Positions 33,836 to 42,226 of a stretch of 64,000 nucleotides of DNA are shown in pieces. The notes under the pieces were generated by a model that did not search any database, had not been told where the DNA came from, and saw only the letters and a program-made list of their open reading frames with translations. The translations under genes and the position numbers were made by a program. The stretch is from JADJLQ01 sp031417835 (lineage in GTDB: Bacteria; Bacteroidota; Bacteroidia; Chitinophagales; Saprospiraceae): the NCBI GenBank assembly GCA_031417835.1, contig JANOWJ010000070.1:1-64000 (forward strand). Reading direction: 5' to 3'. The first letter of the stretch is position 1. Each line of letters opens with the position of its first letter.

Positions 33836-35269
33836 CTACCAAGTTCGGACTAATTTACCCAATTGTCTCAATTTGCCTTCCAGTGATTCACTCCAGGGCA
33901 AGCCATATGCAAGACGGGTACAGTGGTGATATTGATCTCGTAGTGTAAACATACTACCTGGTGAAATACTGATTTTTTGTTTGAGTGCCAGATGATGCAG
34001 CTCTACCGTGTTTATTTTTTTATCAAGTTCGAGCCACAGGGACAACCCTCCTTGCGGACGACTCAATTTTGTGTTTTCTGGAAAAGATTCACCAATGACT
34101 CTTACGTAATTAAGGTAAGTGGTGTGTAGGCGCTGGCGCAATGTGCGGAGATGGGCCTCATATCTACCATTTTCTAAAAAATTAGCGATGGCTTCGTGCG
34201 TCACACTGGGTGATGATAAGGTGTGGTAGAGTTTTGTTCGCAGGATTTGGTCCTTATACCGACCTGGAGCTAACCATCCCACCCGATAGCCTGGGGCTAA
34301 GGTCTTGGACACGGAGCTACACCATAATACGTGCCCGGACTCATCAAATGTTTTGCAGCAGATTGGACGACTTTTGCCAAAATAAAGCTCGCCATAAAGA
34401 TCATCTTCTATAAGAGGGATATCGTGATGCGCCAGTAATCGCACGACTTCCTTTTTATGTTCGTCAGGCATAAGGCTACCCAAGGGATTGCTAAAATTGC
34501 TGACGAGCAGGCAAAGTTTGATTTTATTATGATGCACCAGCTTTTTTAAGGCATCGAGCTCGATCCCGGTCTGTGGATGAGTAGGCACTTCCACCACGTT
34601 CAAGCCTAAAGAATGGGCTAATTGTAAAGTGCCAAAAAAACAGGGACTCTCCACAGCTATCGTATCACCTCTACGCGTCAGCGTCGTCAGACATAAGGAG
34701 ATGGCGGCGATACAACCTGCAGTCGTCACGATATCCTGATCAGTCAGGCGGCCTTGCCAGAGAAAAGACCATTTAGCGATCTGTTTTCTAAGTTTGTCAT
34801 TGCCCTGGACCGGATCGTATCGAGTGCCGCTACCAGTCATTTCACGCATCGCCTGGATCAAGGCTTTATTGAGCTTGGGTATAGGCAATAATTCTTTGGC
34901 CGGAGCACCAGTCGAAAAAAGGGTCATGTCTTTGAGATTTGCACTACAATGTAAACTTTGAAAAATATCTTCCAATTTATTACCCGGAGTCTTGACCACA
35001 GGCCTGCTCGTAGTGGGTATCGCTAATTGGCGTAGAGACTGGGCTACATAATATCCCGACTGGGGCCTGGACTCAATGAGGGATTTTCGCTCCAGATCAT
35101 AATAAGCTTGCTGAGCCGTAGACATACTGACTCCATGTTGGCGACAGATCATCCGGATAGATGGGAGTTTATCTCCGATCTTTAAAACTTCATGATCGAT
35201 TTGATGTTCGATCGTGCGAGCTATACCTTGATATAAATGCTCTTTAATGTTTAATCGGACAGATTTCAT
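33836..35269 (-). CDS. MocR-type PLP-dependent transcriptional regulator
   Basis: This 477-residue fusion has an N-terminal GntR winged helix (about 1-75; KLPSIRMICRQHGVSMSTAQQAYYDLE) and a fold-type I aminotransferase domain. PLP-site features are SNFSNPLGSLM near 257, LIEDDLYGELYF near 287 and Lys322 in SSVSKTLAPGYRVGW. MocR proteins sense PLP or amino-acid aldimines and regulate a neighbouring divergent operon. The start faces the PhzF operon across 165 bases that hold a pair of direct repeats. Its likely targets are therefore the PhzF-DinB-PhzF-cupin-DJ-1-GNAT genes. Confidence 0.92.
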   Translation of the reverse strand: MKSVRLNIKEHLYQGIARTIEHQIDHEVLKIGDKLPSIRMICRQHGVSMSTAQQAYYDLERKSLIESRPQSGYYVAQSLRQLAIPTTSRPVVKTPGNKLEDIFQSLHCSANLKDMTLFSTGAPAKELLPIPKLNKALIQAMREMTGSGTRYDPVQGNDKLRKQIAKWSFLWQGRLTDQDIVTTAGCIAAISLCLTTLTRRGDTIAVESPCFFGTLQLAHSLGLNVVEVPTHPQTGIELDALKKLVHHNKIKLCLLVSNFSNPLGSLMPDEHKKEVVRLLAHHDIPLIEDDLYGELYFGKSRPICCKTFDESGHVLWCSSVSKTLAPGYRVGWLAPGRYKDQILRTKLYHTLSSPSVTHEAIANFLENGRYEAHLRTLRQRLHTTYLNYVRVIGESFPENTKLSRPQGGLSLWLELDKKINTVELHHLALKQKISISPGSMFTLRDQYHHCTRLAYGLPWSESLEGKLRQLGKLVRTW

Positions 35270-35287
35270 AGAAAGGATAAATTAAAC

Positions 35288-35329
35288 TGTATGGGTCAAA
35301 ATTAATAAAATTGTATCTGTATTGGTTCA
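35288..35329. promoter_or_regulatory. Candidate MocR operator: direct repeats 30 bases apart
   Basis: The divergent intergenic region holds CTGTATGGGTC at 35288 and CTGTATTGGTTC at 35318, in the same orientation and 30 bases apart, nearly three helical turns. Paired direct repeats are typical of MocR sites. A TAAATTTG box at 35377-35384 could serve the PhzF operon. The assignment is inferred. Confidence 0.4.
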
Positions 35330-35434
35330 TGAAATGGTAAGATGTTTGTATCACAATTAGGTTGTAGACCTAAAAATAAATTTGTTAGCCCCGTACATGT
35401 CCAATGACCAAAGATCTTTAACACAAGAAATTAA

Positions 35435-36235
35435 ATGAAAACCTATATCGTCGACGCATTCACGAGTGAGCCGTTCAAAGGCAACCCTGCGGGAGTATGT
35501 ATGTTGGATCATCGCATAGCTGAACATACCATGCAGTTTATCGCTCAGGAATTAAACTTATCGGAGACGACCTTTGTACAAAAAACATCTGACGGACAAT
35601 ATAGTATCCGCTATTTTTCTCCAAAGACAGAAGTGCCCTTGTGCGGTCATGCTACGCTAGCCGCTGCCAAAGTAATCTTTCAAGACACCACTATACAACA
35701 GATTTTGTTCAAAACAAATCATGGACTGGATCTAAAGATTACTCAAAAATCTCCTTACATACAAATGCAATTCCCAGCCTATGAATTAGCACCCATGACT
35801 GCGCCTACCGCACTCCTAGATGCATTAGGCATAGCGGAAGTACTATATAGTGGGTACAATAAGGAAACCAATATCCTTATGATCGAGGTGGCGAATACTG
35901 GTCAACTCGCAGCTCTGACTCCCGATTTTAAAGCTTTAGTCAAATCCCATGCTTCCTTATTTGCTGTGTCAGTCACGGCCCAAGCGCAAGAAGATGGCTA
36001 CGATTTTCATTCCAGACTATTTTGGCCGTGGAGCGGATCTGACGAAGATCCGGTCACAGGAGGTACGCATACCTTTTTAACACCTTATTGGTCTAAAAAA
36101 TTGAACAAGAAAAAAATGAAATCATTTCAGTCTTCCGCTCGCTCCGGCTCGATGGAGCTGGATATGATTGATGATCATACTGTTATTATAACCAGCCAGG
36201 CTGTCATCGTATTCGAAGGAAAACTTACTATTTAA
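35435..36235 (+). CDS. PhzF-family isomerase, copy 1
   Basis: This 266-residue protein has the duplicated diaminopimelate-epimerase-like fold of PhzF. Visible are IVDAFTSEPFKGNPAGV (5-21), the catalytic Glu44 in LSETTFV, PLCGHATLAAAKV near 68 and DEDPVTGGTHTF near 205. In phenazine synthesis PhzF isomerises trans-2,3-dihydro-3-hydroxyanthranilate, but most bacterial members have other, unknown substrates. It is first in an operon divergent from MocR. A second PhzF gene lies two genes downstream and is clearly diverged. Confidence 0.88.
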   Translation: MKTYIVDAFTSEPFKGNPAGVCMLDHRIAEHTMQFIAQELNLSETTFVQKTSDGQYSIRYFSPKTEVPLCGHATLAAAKVIFQDTTIQQILFKTNHGLDLKITQKSPYIQMQFPAYELAPMTAPTALLDALGIAEVLYSGYNKETNILMIEVANTGQLAALTPDFKALVKSHASLFAVSVTAQAQEDGYDFHSRLFWPWSGSDEDPVTGGTHTFLTPYWSKKLNKKKMKSFQSSARSGSMELDMIDDHTVIITSQAVIVFEGKLTI

Positions 36236-36240
36236 TTACC

Positions 36241-36687
36241 ATGTTGTTAACCACCATTCAATCCCTATTGCATAGAGAACTCAGCAAACTCCGGTATGAG
36301 ATCCAGGCCTATAAAAAGGAGGCCAATCTGTGGCATATTGAAAAAGAAATAGCCAACTCAGCTGGCAATTTATGTCTACACCTGGTCGGCAATCTGAATA
36401 CCTATATCGGCGCCACCTTAGGTCATACTGGCTACATCCGGCATCGGGAAAAAGAGTTTTTACTAAAAGGAATAGCTCAAGAGGAGTTGATAAAAATGAT
36501 CGATGACACGATCGGGATGATAGCTACTGTACTACCCAATTTGTCCGAATCCATACTCAGCCAAGATTATCCAGGGGTAGTGTTAAAAGAAAAAACAAGT
36601 ATCGAGTTTTTTTTGGTCCATCTGTCAGGGCACTTATCGTATCATCTTGGCCAGATTAATTATCACAGAAGATTATTAGATCTATAA
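36241..36687 (+). CDS. DinB-like (DUF1572) four-helix protein
   Basis: This 148-residue protein has the DinB/YfiT metal-binding His pattern: His in NLCLHLVGNL near 47, and two in HLSGHLSYHLGQINYHRRLL near 126-145. Members may be thiol transferases or hydrolases (bacillithiol or mycothiol type), but most are uncharacterised. It starts five bases after the first PhzF gene, so it is in the same transcript, and it is followed by the second PhzF gene 18 bases on. Confidence 0.8.
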   Translation: MLLTTIQSLLHRELSKLRYEIQAYKKEANLWHIEKEIANSAGNLCLHLVGNLNTYIGATLGHTGYIRHREKEFLLKGIAQEELIKMIDDTIGMIATVLPNLSESILSQDYPGVVLKEKTSIEFFLVHLSGHLSYHLGQINYHRRLLDL

Positions 36688-36705
36688 ATCAATAGTATTG
36701 AGATT

Positions 36706-37494
36706 ATGACATTAGACCTCTATCAAATTGATGCGTTTACAGACAGACTTTTTGGCGGCAATCCGGCATGTGTGGTCCCACTGACTAGTTGGTTGCCAGA
36801 TGATCTGCTTTTGAAAATAGCCAAAGAAAATGCCGTAGCGGAGACCGCTTATTTTATTTCTAATGGAGACAGTTTTAATCTTAGATGGTTCACCCCTGAA
36901 TATGAAATGGATCTATGTGGACATGCTACGTTGGCTACTGCACACGTACTCAAAAGTATTCTCCATCATCTCTCAGACCATATGATCTTCCACACACGCA
37001 GCGGTGATCTGTCTGTACTCATAGAACAGGAACGTTATATTTTAGATTTTCCTTCAAGAAAACCGGTACCGGCATCTTTACCGGACATTATAAAATCTTC
37101 AATCAATATTCAACCAAAAGAAGTATTGAAGGCCAGAGATTATGTCTTAGTCTATGATGCAGAAATAGATATAAAAAACATTGCATTCAACAGAGCTATA
37201 TTTGATCAGATCAATTTGAGCCCGGGAGGAGTCATTGTCACAGCTCCCGGAGATGAATGTGATTTTGTATCCAGATTTTTTACTTCTCAGTCAGCCATAC
37301 TAGAAGATCCGGTTACAGGATCTGCCCACTGTACTTTAATACCGTATTGGAGTGAGCGCTTAGATAAAAAAGAAATGGTCGCACTCCAGATATCTGATCG
37401 AGTAGGAAAATTATGGTGCACCGATAAAAACGATAGGGTATGGATCGGTGGTATGGCAATAACATATTCAATAGGTAGATGCTGGGTTGCATAA
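36706..37494 (+). CDS. PhzF-family isomerase, copy 2
   Basis: This 262-residue paralogue of copy 1 shows LYQIDAFTDRLFGGNPACV (5-23), catalytic Glu46 in VAETAYF, MDLCGHATLATAHV near 71 and LEDPVTGSAHCTLIPYW near 200. Identity to copy 1 is low outside the motifs, so it is probably an old duplication with a different substrate. Both retain the catalytic acid. It is third in the MocR-divergent operon. Confidence 0.88.
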   Translation: MTLDLYQIDAFTDRLFGGNPACVVPLTSWLPDDLLLKIAKENAVAETAYFISNGDSFNLRWFTPEYEMDLCGHATLATAHVLKSILHHLSDHMIFHTRSGDLSVLIEQERYILDFPSRKPVPASLPDIIKSSINIQPKEVLKARDYVLVYDAEIDIKNIAFNRAIFDQINLSPGGVIVTAPGDECDFVSRFFTSQSAILEDPVTGSAHCTLIPYWSERLDKKEMVALQISDRVGKLWCTDKNDRVWIGGMAITYSIGRCWVA

Positions 37495-37505
37495 ATTAAA
37501 AGATC

Positions 37506-37850
37506 ATGATGATACCATTTCAGACCATAGATTGGTCACAAATACCAATCACAAAACATGCCGGCGAAACAGGCACTGCTCATTGGCAGACTCAACAAAT
37601 ATCAAGCTTGCGATTACGACTGGTGGAGTACTCCGCCGGATATCTGGCAGATCACTGGTGTAGTCTGGGCCATGTGGTGCATTGCCTGGAGGGTGAGTTA
37701 GGCATTGAAATGCAATCCGGTGAATTATACATGCTCAAAGCAGGTATGACTTATATCGTATCTGATGACTTGAGTACCCATCGATCCCGCACTATACAAG
37801 CCGTCAAACTCTTCATCATAGACGGCGGTTTTTTAAACTCTTCAATTTGA
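37506..37850 (+). CDS. Small single-domain cupin of the DHCW-motif type
   Basis: This 114-residue cupin has GETGTAHWQTQQ, ADHWCSLGHVVHCLEGELGI (near 47-67) and a terminal VSDDLSTHRSRT loop. This matches the small family named for a DHxC/DHWC motif. Metal ligands would be the His residues around 49-58. Substrate unknown. Its stop codon TGA overlaps the TTG start of the DJ-1-like gene, so the two are translationally coupled. Confidence 0.8.
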   Translation: MMIPFQTIDWSQIPITKHAGETGTAHWQTQQISSLRLRLVEYSAGYLADHWCSLGHVVHCLEGELGIEMQSGELYMLKAGMTYIVSDDLSTHRSRTIQAVKLFIIDGGFLNSSI

Positions 37851-38428
37851 AAACAATAGCAATAGTGGTCTTTGACCAATTTACAGACATCGATGTATTT
37901 TTGCCATGGGATTTATTCAATCGCATAAGATTGATTGAAAAAGATTGCAGGGTCAAGTTCATCGGTACAAAGCCCACCCATCGATCGATATGTGGTATTG
38001 ACCTCACCATGCATGGATCTATAGCGGAAGCCAAAGCCGCCGACATCGTATTTTTTGCTAGCGGCTCAGGTACACGCACTTTATATCGAGATCAAGAATA
38101 TTTAAATCGGTTCGAATTGAATCCGGAGCGGCAAATCATTTGTTCCATGTGTTCAGGAGCTTTGATCTTAGCTGGCTTGGGACTATTAAAAGGTATCACC
38201 GCCACCACCTATCCCACTGCTATAGATGCACTCAAAGAGATGGGCGTGTCGGTTATAGAAGATCAACATCTGGTCGTACATGGCAATATCGCAACGGCAG
38301 CAGGGTGCCTCGCTGCAATCGATTTACTAAAATGGTGTATCCGCAAAACATTTAGCGAAACCATAGAAGAAGCGGTGATTGCATCAGTATTGCCAGTAGG
38401 TCAGGGACTTGAATGTATCTATTCATAA
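37847..38428 (+). CDS. DJ-1/PfpI-family protein (glutamine amidotransferase-like)
   Basis: This 193-residue DJ-1 superfamily protein opens with KTIAIVVFDQFTDIDVFLPW, and the nucleophile elbow ICSMCSGALILA places Cys102 at the active site. It has the AraC-regulator-like DJ-1 domain without a helix-turn-helix. Possible roles are isonitrile hydratase-like or glyoxalase-like. The start is TTG, overlapping the upstream cupin stop in TTGA; homology begins exactly here, so the rare start is well supported. Confidence 0.82.
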   Translation: MKTIAIVVFDQFTDIDVFLPWDLFNRIRLIEKDCRVKFIGTKPTHRSICGIDLTMHGSIAEAKAADIVFFASGSGTRTLYRDQEYLNRFELNPERQIICSMCSGALILAGLGLLKGITATTYPTAIDALKEMGVSVIEDQHLVVHGNIATAAGCLAAIDLLKWCIRKTFSETIEEAVIASVLPVGQGLECIYS

Positions 38429-38433
38429 AACCC

Positions 38434-38886
38434 ATGGAAAAACAAATCTTCGAAGCACACAAAGGCGATTATCTCTTGTCTACGGATACTGCTAAATTAG
38501 ATTTGAAAGCAGTACATCGATATTTATCTACGGAGTCCTATTGGAGTAAGGGCATACATTATGAAACCGTGCAACAAGCCAGCGAGAACTCGTTGTGTTT
38601 TGCAATATATCATCATGATCAACAAATAGGCTACGCCAGGGTAATTTCCGATTTCACTACTATCGCATACTTAGCCGATGTATTTATCTTACCTGCATAT
38701 CAAGGGCAGGGGCTCGCTAAATGGCTGACTCAATCGATCAGAGCGCACCCTAATCTTCAAGGCTTGCGCAGATGGATCTTACTCACTCGTGATGCGCACA
38801 GACTTTATGAACAATCCGGATGGAGTAGAATAGCTCAACCCGAATTGTGGATGGAAATACATCAAAAAGACATCTATCATCCCTAA
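38434..38886 (+). CDS. GNAT-family N-acetyltransferase
   Basis: This 150-residue acetyltransferase has FAIYHHDQQIGYARVISDF, the motif A core YLADVFILPAYQGQGLAKWL (acetyl-CoA loop QGQGLA) and LQGLRRWILLTRDAHRLYEQSGW. I chose the ATG at 38434 over an earlier one at 38413 because it avoids overlap with the DJ-1 gene and fits the family N-terminus. It is the last gene of the MocR-divergent operon. Acceptor substrate unknown. Confidence 0.85.
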   Translation: MEKQIFEAHKGDYLLSTDTAKLDLKAVHRYLSTESYWSKGIHYETVQQASENSLCFAIYHHDQQIGYARVISDFTTIAYLADVFILPAYQGQGLAKWLTQSIRAHPNLQGLRRWILLTRDAHRLYEQSGWSRIAQPELWMEIHQKDIYHP

Positions 38887-38895
38887 CTAACTGCC

Positions 38896-38921
38896 ATAAG
38901 TACTGTTATGTTAGTACTTAT
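38896..38921 (+). terminator. Probable terminator of the PhzF-GNAT operon
   Basis: A perfect 9-base stem, ATAAGTACT with AGTACTTAT, lies ten bases after the GNAT stop and is followed by ATAATTT. The stem is AT-rich and the tail imperfect, so confidence is moderate. Confidence 0.5.
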
Positions 38922-39077
38922 ATAATTTAAACAAGGGCAATTTTGAATTCATTACAATTCAATGATTAAGCCATTTTCTGCAGACCATACTTAAATTATC
39001 CATTTATAGTACTCGGCGGATAAAATCTATCTTATCAGATCGGAGATGATAATTTTAATTACATTTAATTTTATTTC

Positions 39078-40106
39078 GTGATTATGATGACTACTTGTAT
39101 TTTGAAAAACCGATTGGTATTAGGAGGGATCTTTTTCTTTTTTGGAAATTTGATCCAGGCTCAATCCTTTGATCAGACATCTACCATAGATGCAGTATAT
39201 AAATTCATTAGTTCCCTATCGGATGGCCAAAAACAGATAGCCATACGTACTATGGCAGATACCAATCGTACTCGTTGGTCAAATCTGCCACTTGAGCAAG
39301 TGGAGCGCAATGGGCTGCGATTAGATGAAATGAATGAGGAACAACGACAAGGCATACATCAACTGCTGAGGACTGTATTAAGCGATCAAGGGTATTTAAA
39401 AATTTTATTCATCATGCAGTATGATCAAGAGACTAATAATAGATTGAAGGCAGCCAAAAGTCCTATTGCCCACAGGTATGGCCAAGAGAAATATTGGACC
39501 TGGATCTTCGGCAATCCAGGAAAGTTCGAAAAATGGGGCTTTAAATTTGAAGGACATCACATCTCCATCAATATGACTTTTTCCCCAAAAGGCATAAGTT
39601 GTACACCTCATTTTACAGGCATCAATCCCGGATTGATTACCAAAGGGATTACCTCTGGTACATATGTGATGTATAGAGAAAATGAAGTTGGGAAAAATTT
39701 ATTTAAATTGCTAAATGAGGTACAACGTAAAAAAGCTCATGTAGATACCCTCCCACTGACGATCGATGTGCGTACACAACAGGGTAAAGAACCTCACCTC
39801 TCCGATGGTAAGGGACTAAAATATCTGGAGATGAATAAAAGTCAACAATTAATGATTACTGACATCATCAGTGCCTGGGTAGATAATTTTCATCAGGCCA
39901 TCGGCAGTACAAAAAAATTAAACATGTTGAAGTCTATTGCCTTATCCAGATTTACATGGTTAGGTAGTGGCTCCATTGAGGATCTGCATTATTACAGCAT
40001 CATCGCTCCTGGATGGATTGTAGAGTTTACCAATCGAGATCAAGGGTTACACCATTATCATACGATCTGGAGATCAATGCCGGAAGATTATGGTGTAAAA
40101 TTATAA
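39078..40106 (+). CDS. DUF3500 protein, exported
   Basis: This 342-residue protein has a signal peptide (about residues 4-29, ending NLIQAQ). The body has DUF3500 hallmarks: WIFGNPGKFEKWGFKFEGHH near 140, ISINMTFSPKGISCTPHFTG and a C-terminal HHYHTIWRSMPEDYG. Function in the literature is unknown; many Bacteroidota and planctomycete genomes encode it near catabolic genes. The true start may be the Met at residue 3 or 4. Monocistronic. Confidence 0.78.
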   Translation: MIMMTTCILKNRLVLGGIFFFFGNLIQAQSFDQTSTIDAVYKFISSLSDGQKQIAIRTMADTNRTRWSNLPLEQVERNGLRLDEMNEEQRQGIHQLLRTVLSDQGYLKILFIMQYDQETNNRLKAAKSPIAHRYGQEKYWTWIFGNPGKFEKWGFKFEGHHISINMTFSPKGISCTPHFTGINPGLITKGITSGTYVMYRENEVGKNLFKLLNEVQRKKAHVDTLPLTIDVRTQQGKEPHLSDGKGLKYLEMNKSQQLMITDIISAWVDNFHQAIGSTKKLNMLKSIALSRFTWLGSGSIEDLHYYSIIAPGWIVEFTNRDQGLHHYHTIWRSMPEDYGVKL

Positions 40107-40230
40107 AGTAAAAAAACAGGATTTAAGTATAGAATATATTGTTTACATTCATTAATGTAAAATATATTCCATTTTAATACGTTACTAAAACGTTATATTT
40201 GATTGTTCTCTTTAATGATTGGATAAATTC

Positions 40231-40261
40231 ATGTTAATTCTTTTTTATTTCCTTACTTTTG
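40231..40261 (+). promoter_or_regulatory. Promoter of the AT-hook gene (TACTTTTG box)
   Basis: TACTTTTG at 40254-40261 matches TAnnTTTG; a weak GTTAA about 20 bases upstream may be the minus-33 element. The box lies about 50 bases before the ATG at 40311, leaving a leader of roughly 40 bases. Confidence 0.5.
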
Positions 40262-40310
40262 CGGCATCAATTATATTTTTAATCTTATTATTCAAAAATT
40301 ATTTTAAAAC

Positions 40311-40691
40311 ATGTCAAGTACTGAAGATCTGAACGTACTATCTATTTTCGTAGAAATCCTAGACAGCATGGATAATGCATCCGCCAAACGAATTTCTGAT
40401 TTTTTACAAAGTAGATTTTCAAATGAACAACCAAAAACCATAAGTGCCCAAGGAAAAAAGAAAAGAGGCAGACCCGCTAATCCCGCTAAGATGATCAATG
40501 GCATCAAATTAGATGCTCCAACTGAAAAGAAAAAACGTGGCAGACCTGCTAAGAAAAAACGTGGGCGCCCTGCTAAAATAGAACCTGTCATCCCTGGTAG
40601 CGAATTAAATGCACCCATCGAAAAGAAAAAGCGAGGCAGACCCGCTAAGAAAAAACGTGGTCGCCCTGCCAAAATAGCTGTTGTAGCTTAA
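40311..40691 (+). CDS. Five-AT-hook, lysine-rich DNA-binding protein
   Basis: This 126-residue protein has an N-terminal ~40-residue amphipathic region (EDLNVLSIFVEILDSMDNAS), then a basic tail with five KRGRP AT-hooks at 51-55, 75-79, 83-87, 107-111 and 115-119. Residues 71-90 and 103-122 are near-identical copies of a double-hook unit (EKKKRGRPAKKKRGRPAK). AT-hooks bind the minor groove of AT-rich DNA. Such tails occur in a few bacterial regulators, but this one lacks another recognisable DNA-binding domain. It is probably nucleoid-associated or regulatory (inference). Expression looks independent: own promoter and strong terminator. Confidence 0.8.
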   Translation: MSSTEDLNVLSIFVEILDSMDNASAKRISDFLQSRFSNEQPKTISAQGKKKRGRPANPAKMINGIKLDAPTEKKKRGRPAKKKRGRPAKIEPVIPGSELNAPIEKKKRGRPAKKKRGRPAKIAVVA

Positions 40692-40716
40692 TGGATTAAA
40701 ATCCATCCAACAAACG

Positions 40717-40768
40717 AGACCTAGAAGCCTGCCTAATGGCGAATTAGGGTTCTAGGTCTTTTATTTTC
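40717..40768 (+). terminator. Rho-independent terminator of the AT-hook gene
   Basis: A perfect 10-base stem, AGACCTAGAA with TTCTAGGTCT, encloses a second inner stem (CCTAAT/ATTAGG) and is followed by TTTATTTT. It lies about 25 bases after the stop codon. Confidence 0.8.
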
Positions 40769-40795
40769 AATAACTCCCTGAACCTGCCTTTTACA

Positions 40796-42226
40796 TTATT
40801 TTTTTTCAAGGAGTTGTTCCGCAATATGATATGCCGCTACATTTTGTAAATTCAATTGGTCACTGGTCCCTGAACATATTATTTTCACTTGATCTACTTG
40901 TTCACCTGGAAATGTAAGTATTCTTTTTCTGCCAATACTGGACCCTTCAACCGTTTTTATAAGTACACCACTATGGTATAACTCAACTTTAAAGGATCTG
41001 ATGAATTGGCCGTCGATGATGGTTTCTTGCAGGACCAAACAATTTATGAAGGCCTCTTTTTTTAATTCAAAACGTAATGTCGGCATATTACTGTTTACAC
41101 GTTTAGCTTTTTGAAGAAAGCTGCTATAATTTAAGAAAGCAGCACGAGTCTTTCGATCTCCATCCATCTTCACCATCGAAGTCTGCAATAAATTTTGAGC
41201 AAAAGATTGATCGATTAATTTTTTAAATTGAATAAGGGCTGTCGAATCAGTGGTATGGATCAGGCCACGGGGATCCGGTGGTACATTGAGCAATAAATTT
41301 GCACCTCGGCCTACCGATTTGAGATATAGGTTGAATAATTGTTCGGCTGATTTCACTCGATCATCTTCTTCCTTATGATAAAACCAACCTGGCCTTATGC
41401 TGACATCACATTCTCCGGGGATCCAATGTCGACCATTATAATTGCCATGATTCAAGGTATCCACATGTGGTGCGCCATGGCCTCTTTTAAATCCCGTAGT
41501 ATCCAGATAATTCCAATTGGGATCACCTACGATGCCTCGCTCATTGCCTATCCATCGGATGTCGGGGCCGATATCACTGAAGATCACCGTAGAGCGTGAG
41601 ATCTTACGCATCTCTCGTTCAAATAACGCAAAATCATAAACTTGTTTTTTGCCATTGGGTCCTTCACCATTGGCACCATCCCACCACAATTCCCAGATCG
41701 GACTATATCGGTCAAAGATTTCCTTCATGGTATTGATATAGATATCATTGTATTTAGGCGTACCATATTCTGGATGATTGCGATCCCAGGGTGAGATGTA
41801 CACTCCAAATTTTAAGCCATGAGACTTACAAGCCTCGGATAATTCTTTAAGCACATCACCTTGACCATTTTTCCAAATACTTTCTCTTACAGTATGTTTG
41901 GAATATTGACTCGGCCAAAGACAAAAACCATCATGATGTTTTGCAGTGATGATGATCCCTTTGGCTCCTGACGCTTTAGCTGTCCTGGCCCATTGGTTGC
42001 AATCAAGTTGTGTAGGATTAAAAATGGCCTCCGCTTCATCTCCATGACCCCATTCCAAACCTGTAAATGTATTCGGACCAAAATGAACGAAAAGATAAAA
42101 CTCCATTTCATGCCAGGCCAATTGATGTTTATTGGGTTTTGGTAAGATTTGTTTTTGTGTAAAAGCAACACTACAGTATAGCTGGATCATCATCACGATC
42201 CATATTATTCTATTATTCATAACCAT
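40796..42226 (-). CDS. GH29 alpha-L-fucosidase, exported
   Basis: This 476-residue protein has a signal peptide (about 5-24). The GH29 barrel begins with WHEMEFYLFVHFGPNTF near 38 and contains KHHDGFCLWPS at 96-106 and the nucleophile Asp183 in ELWWDGANGEG. A C-terminal beta-sandwich follows (about 370-476). GH29 retains configuration and releases L-fucose from glycans. Its start overlaps the end of the GH95-like gene by 14 bases, so the two fucosidases are co-transcribed and probably co-translated. Confidence 0.9.
   Translation of the reverse strand: MVMNNRIIWIVMMIQLYCSVAFTQKQILPKPNKHQLAWHEMEFYLFVHFGPNTFTGLEWGHGDEAEAIFNPTQLDCNQWARTAKASGAKGIIITAKHHDGFCLWPSQYSKHTVRESIWKNGQGDVLKELSEACKSHGLKFGVYISPWDRNHPEYGTPKYNDIYINTMKEIFDRYSPIWELWWDGANGEGPNGKKQVYDFALFEREMRKISRSTVIFSDIGPDIRWIGNERGIVGDPNWNYLDTTGFKRGHGAPHVDTLNHGNYNGRHWIPGECDVSIRPGWFYHKEEDDRVKSAEQLFNLYLKSVGRGANLLLNVPPDPRGLIHTTDSTALIQFKKLIDQSFAQNLLQTSMVKMDGDRKTRAAFLNYSSFLQKAKRVNSNMPTLRFELKKEAFINCLVLQETIIDGQFIRSFKVELYHSGVLIKTVEGSSIGRKRILTFPGEQVDQVKIICSGTSDQLNLQNVAAYHIAEQLLEKK

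Noticed and set aside
37847..38428. Doubt about the TTG start of the DJ-1-like gene
   Set aside because: The family N-terminus (KTIAIVVFD) begins right after this codon, so the rare start is accepted.
40304..40672. 122-codon minus-strand ORF opposite the AT-hook gene
   Set aside because: A mirror of the lysine/arginine repeat (AGRPRFFLAGLPRFF repeats) without biological sense; the plus-strand frame has promoter and terminator.
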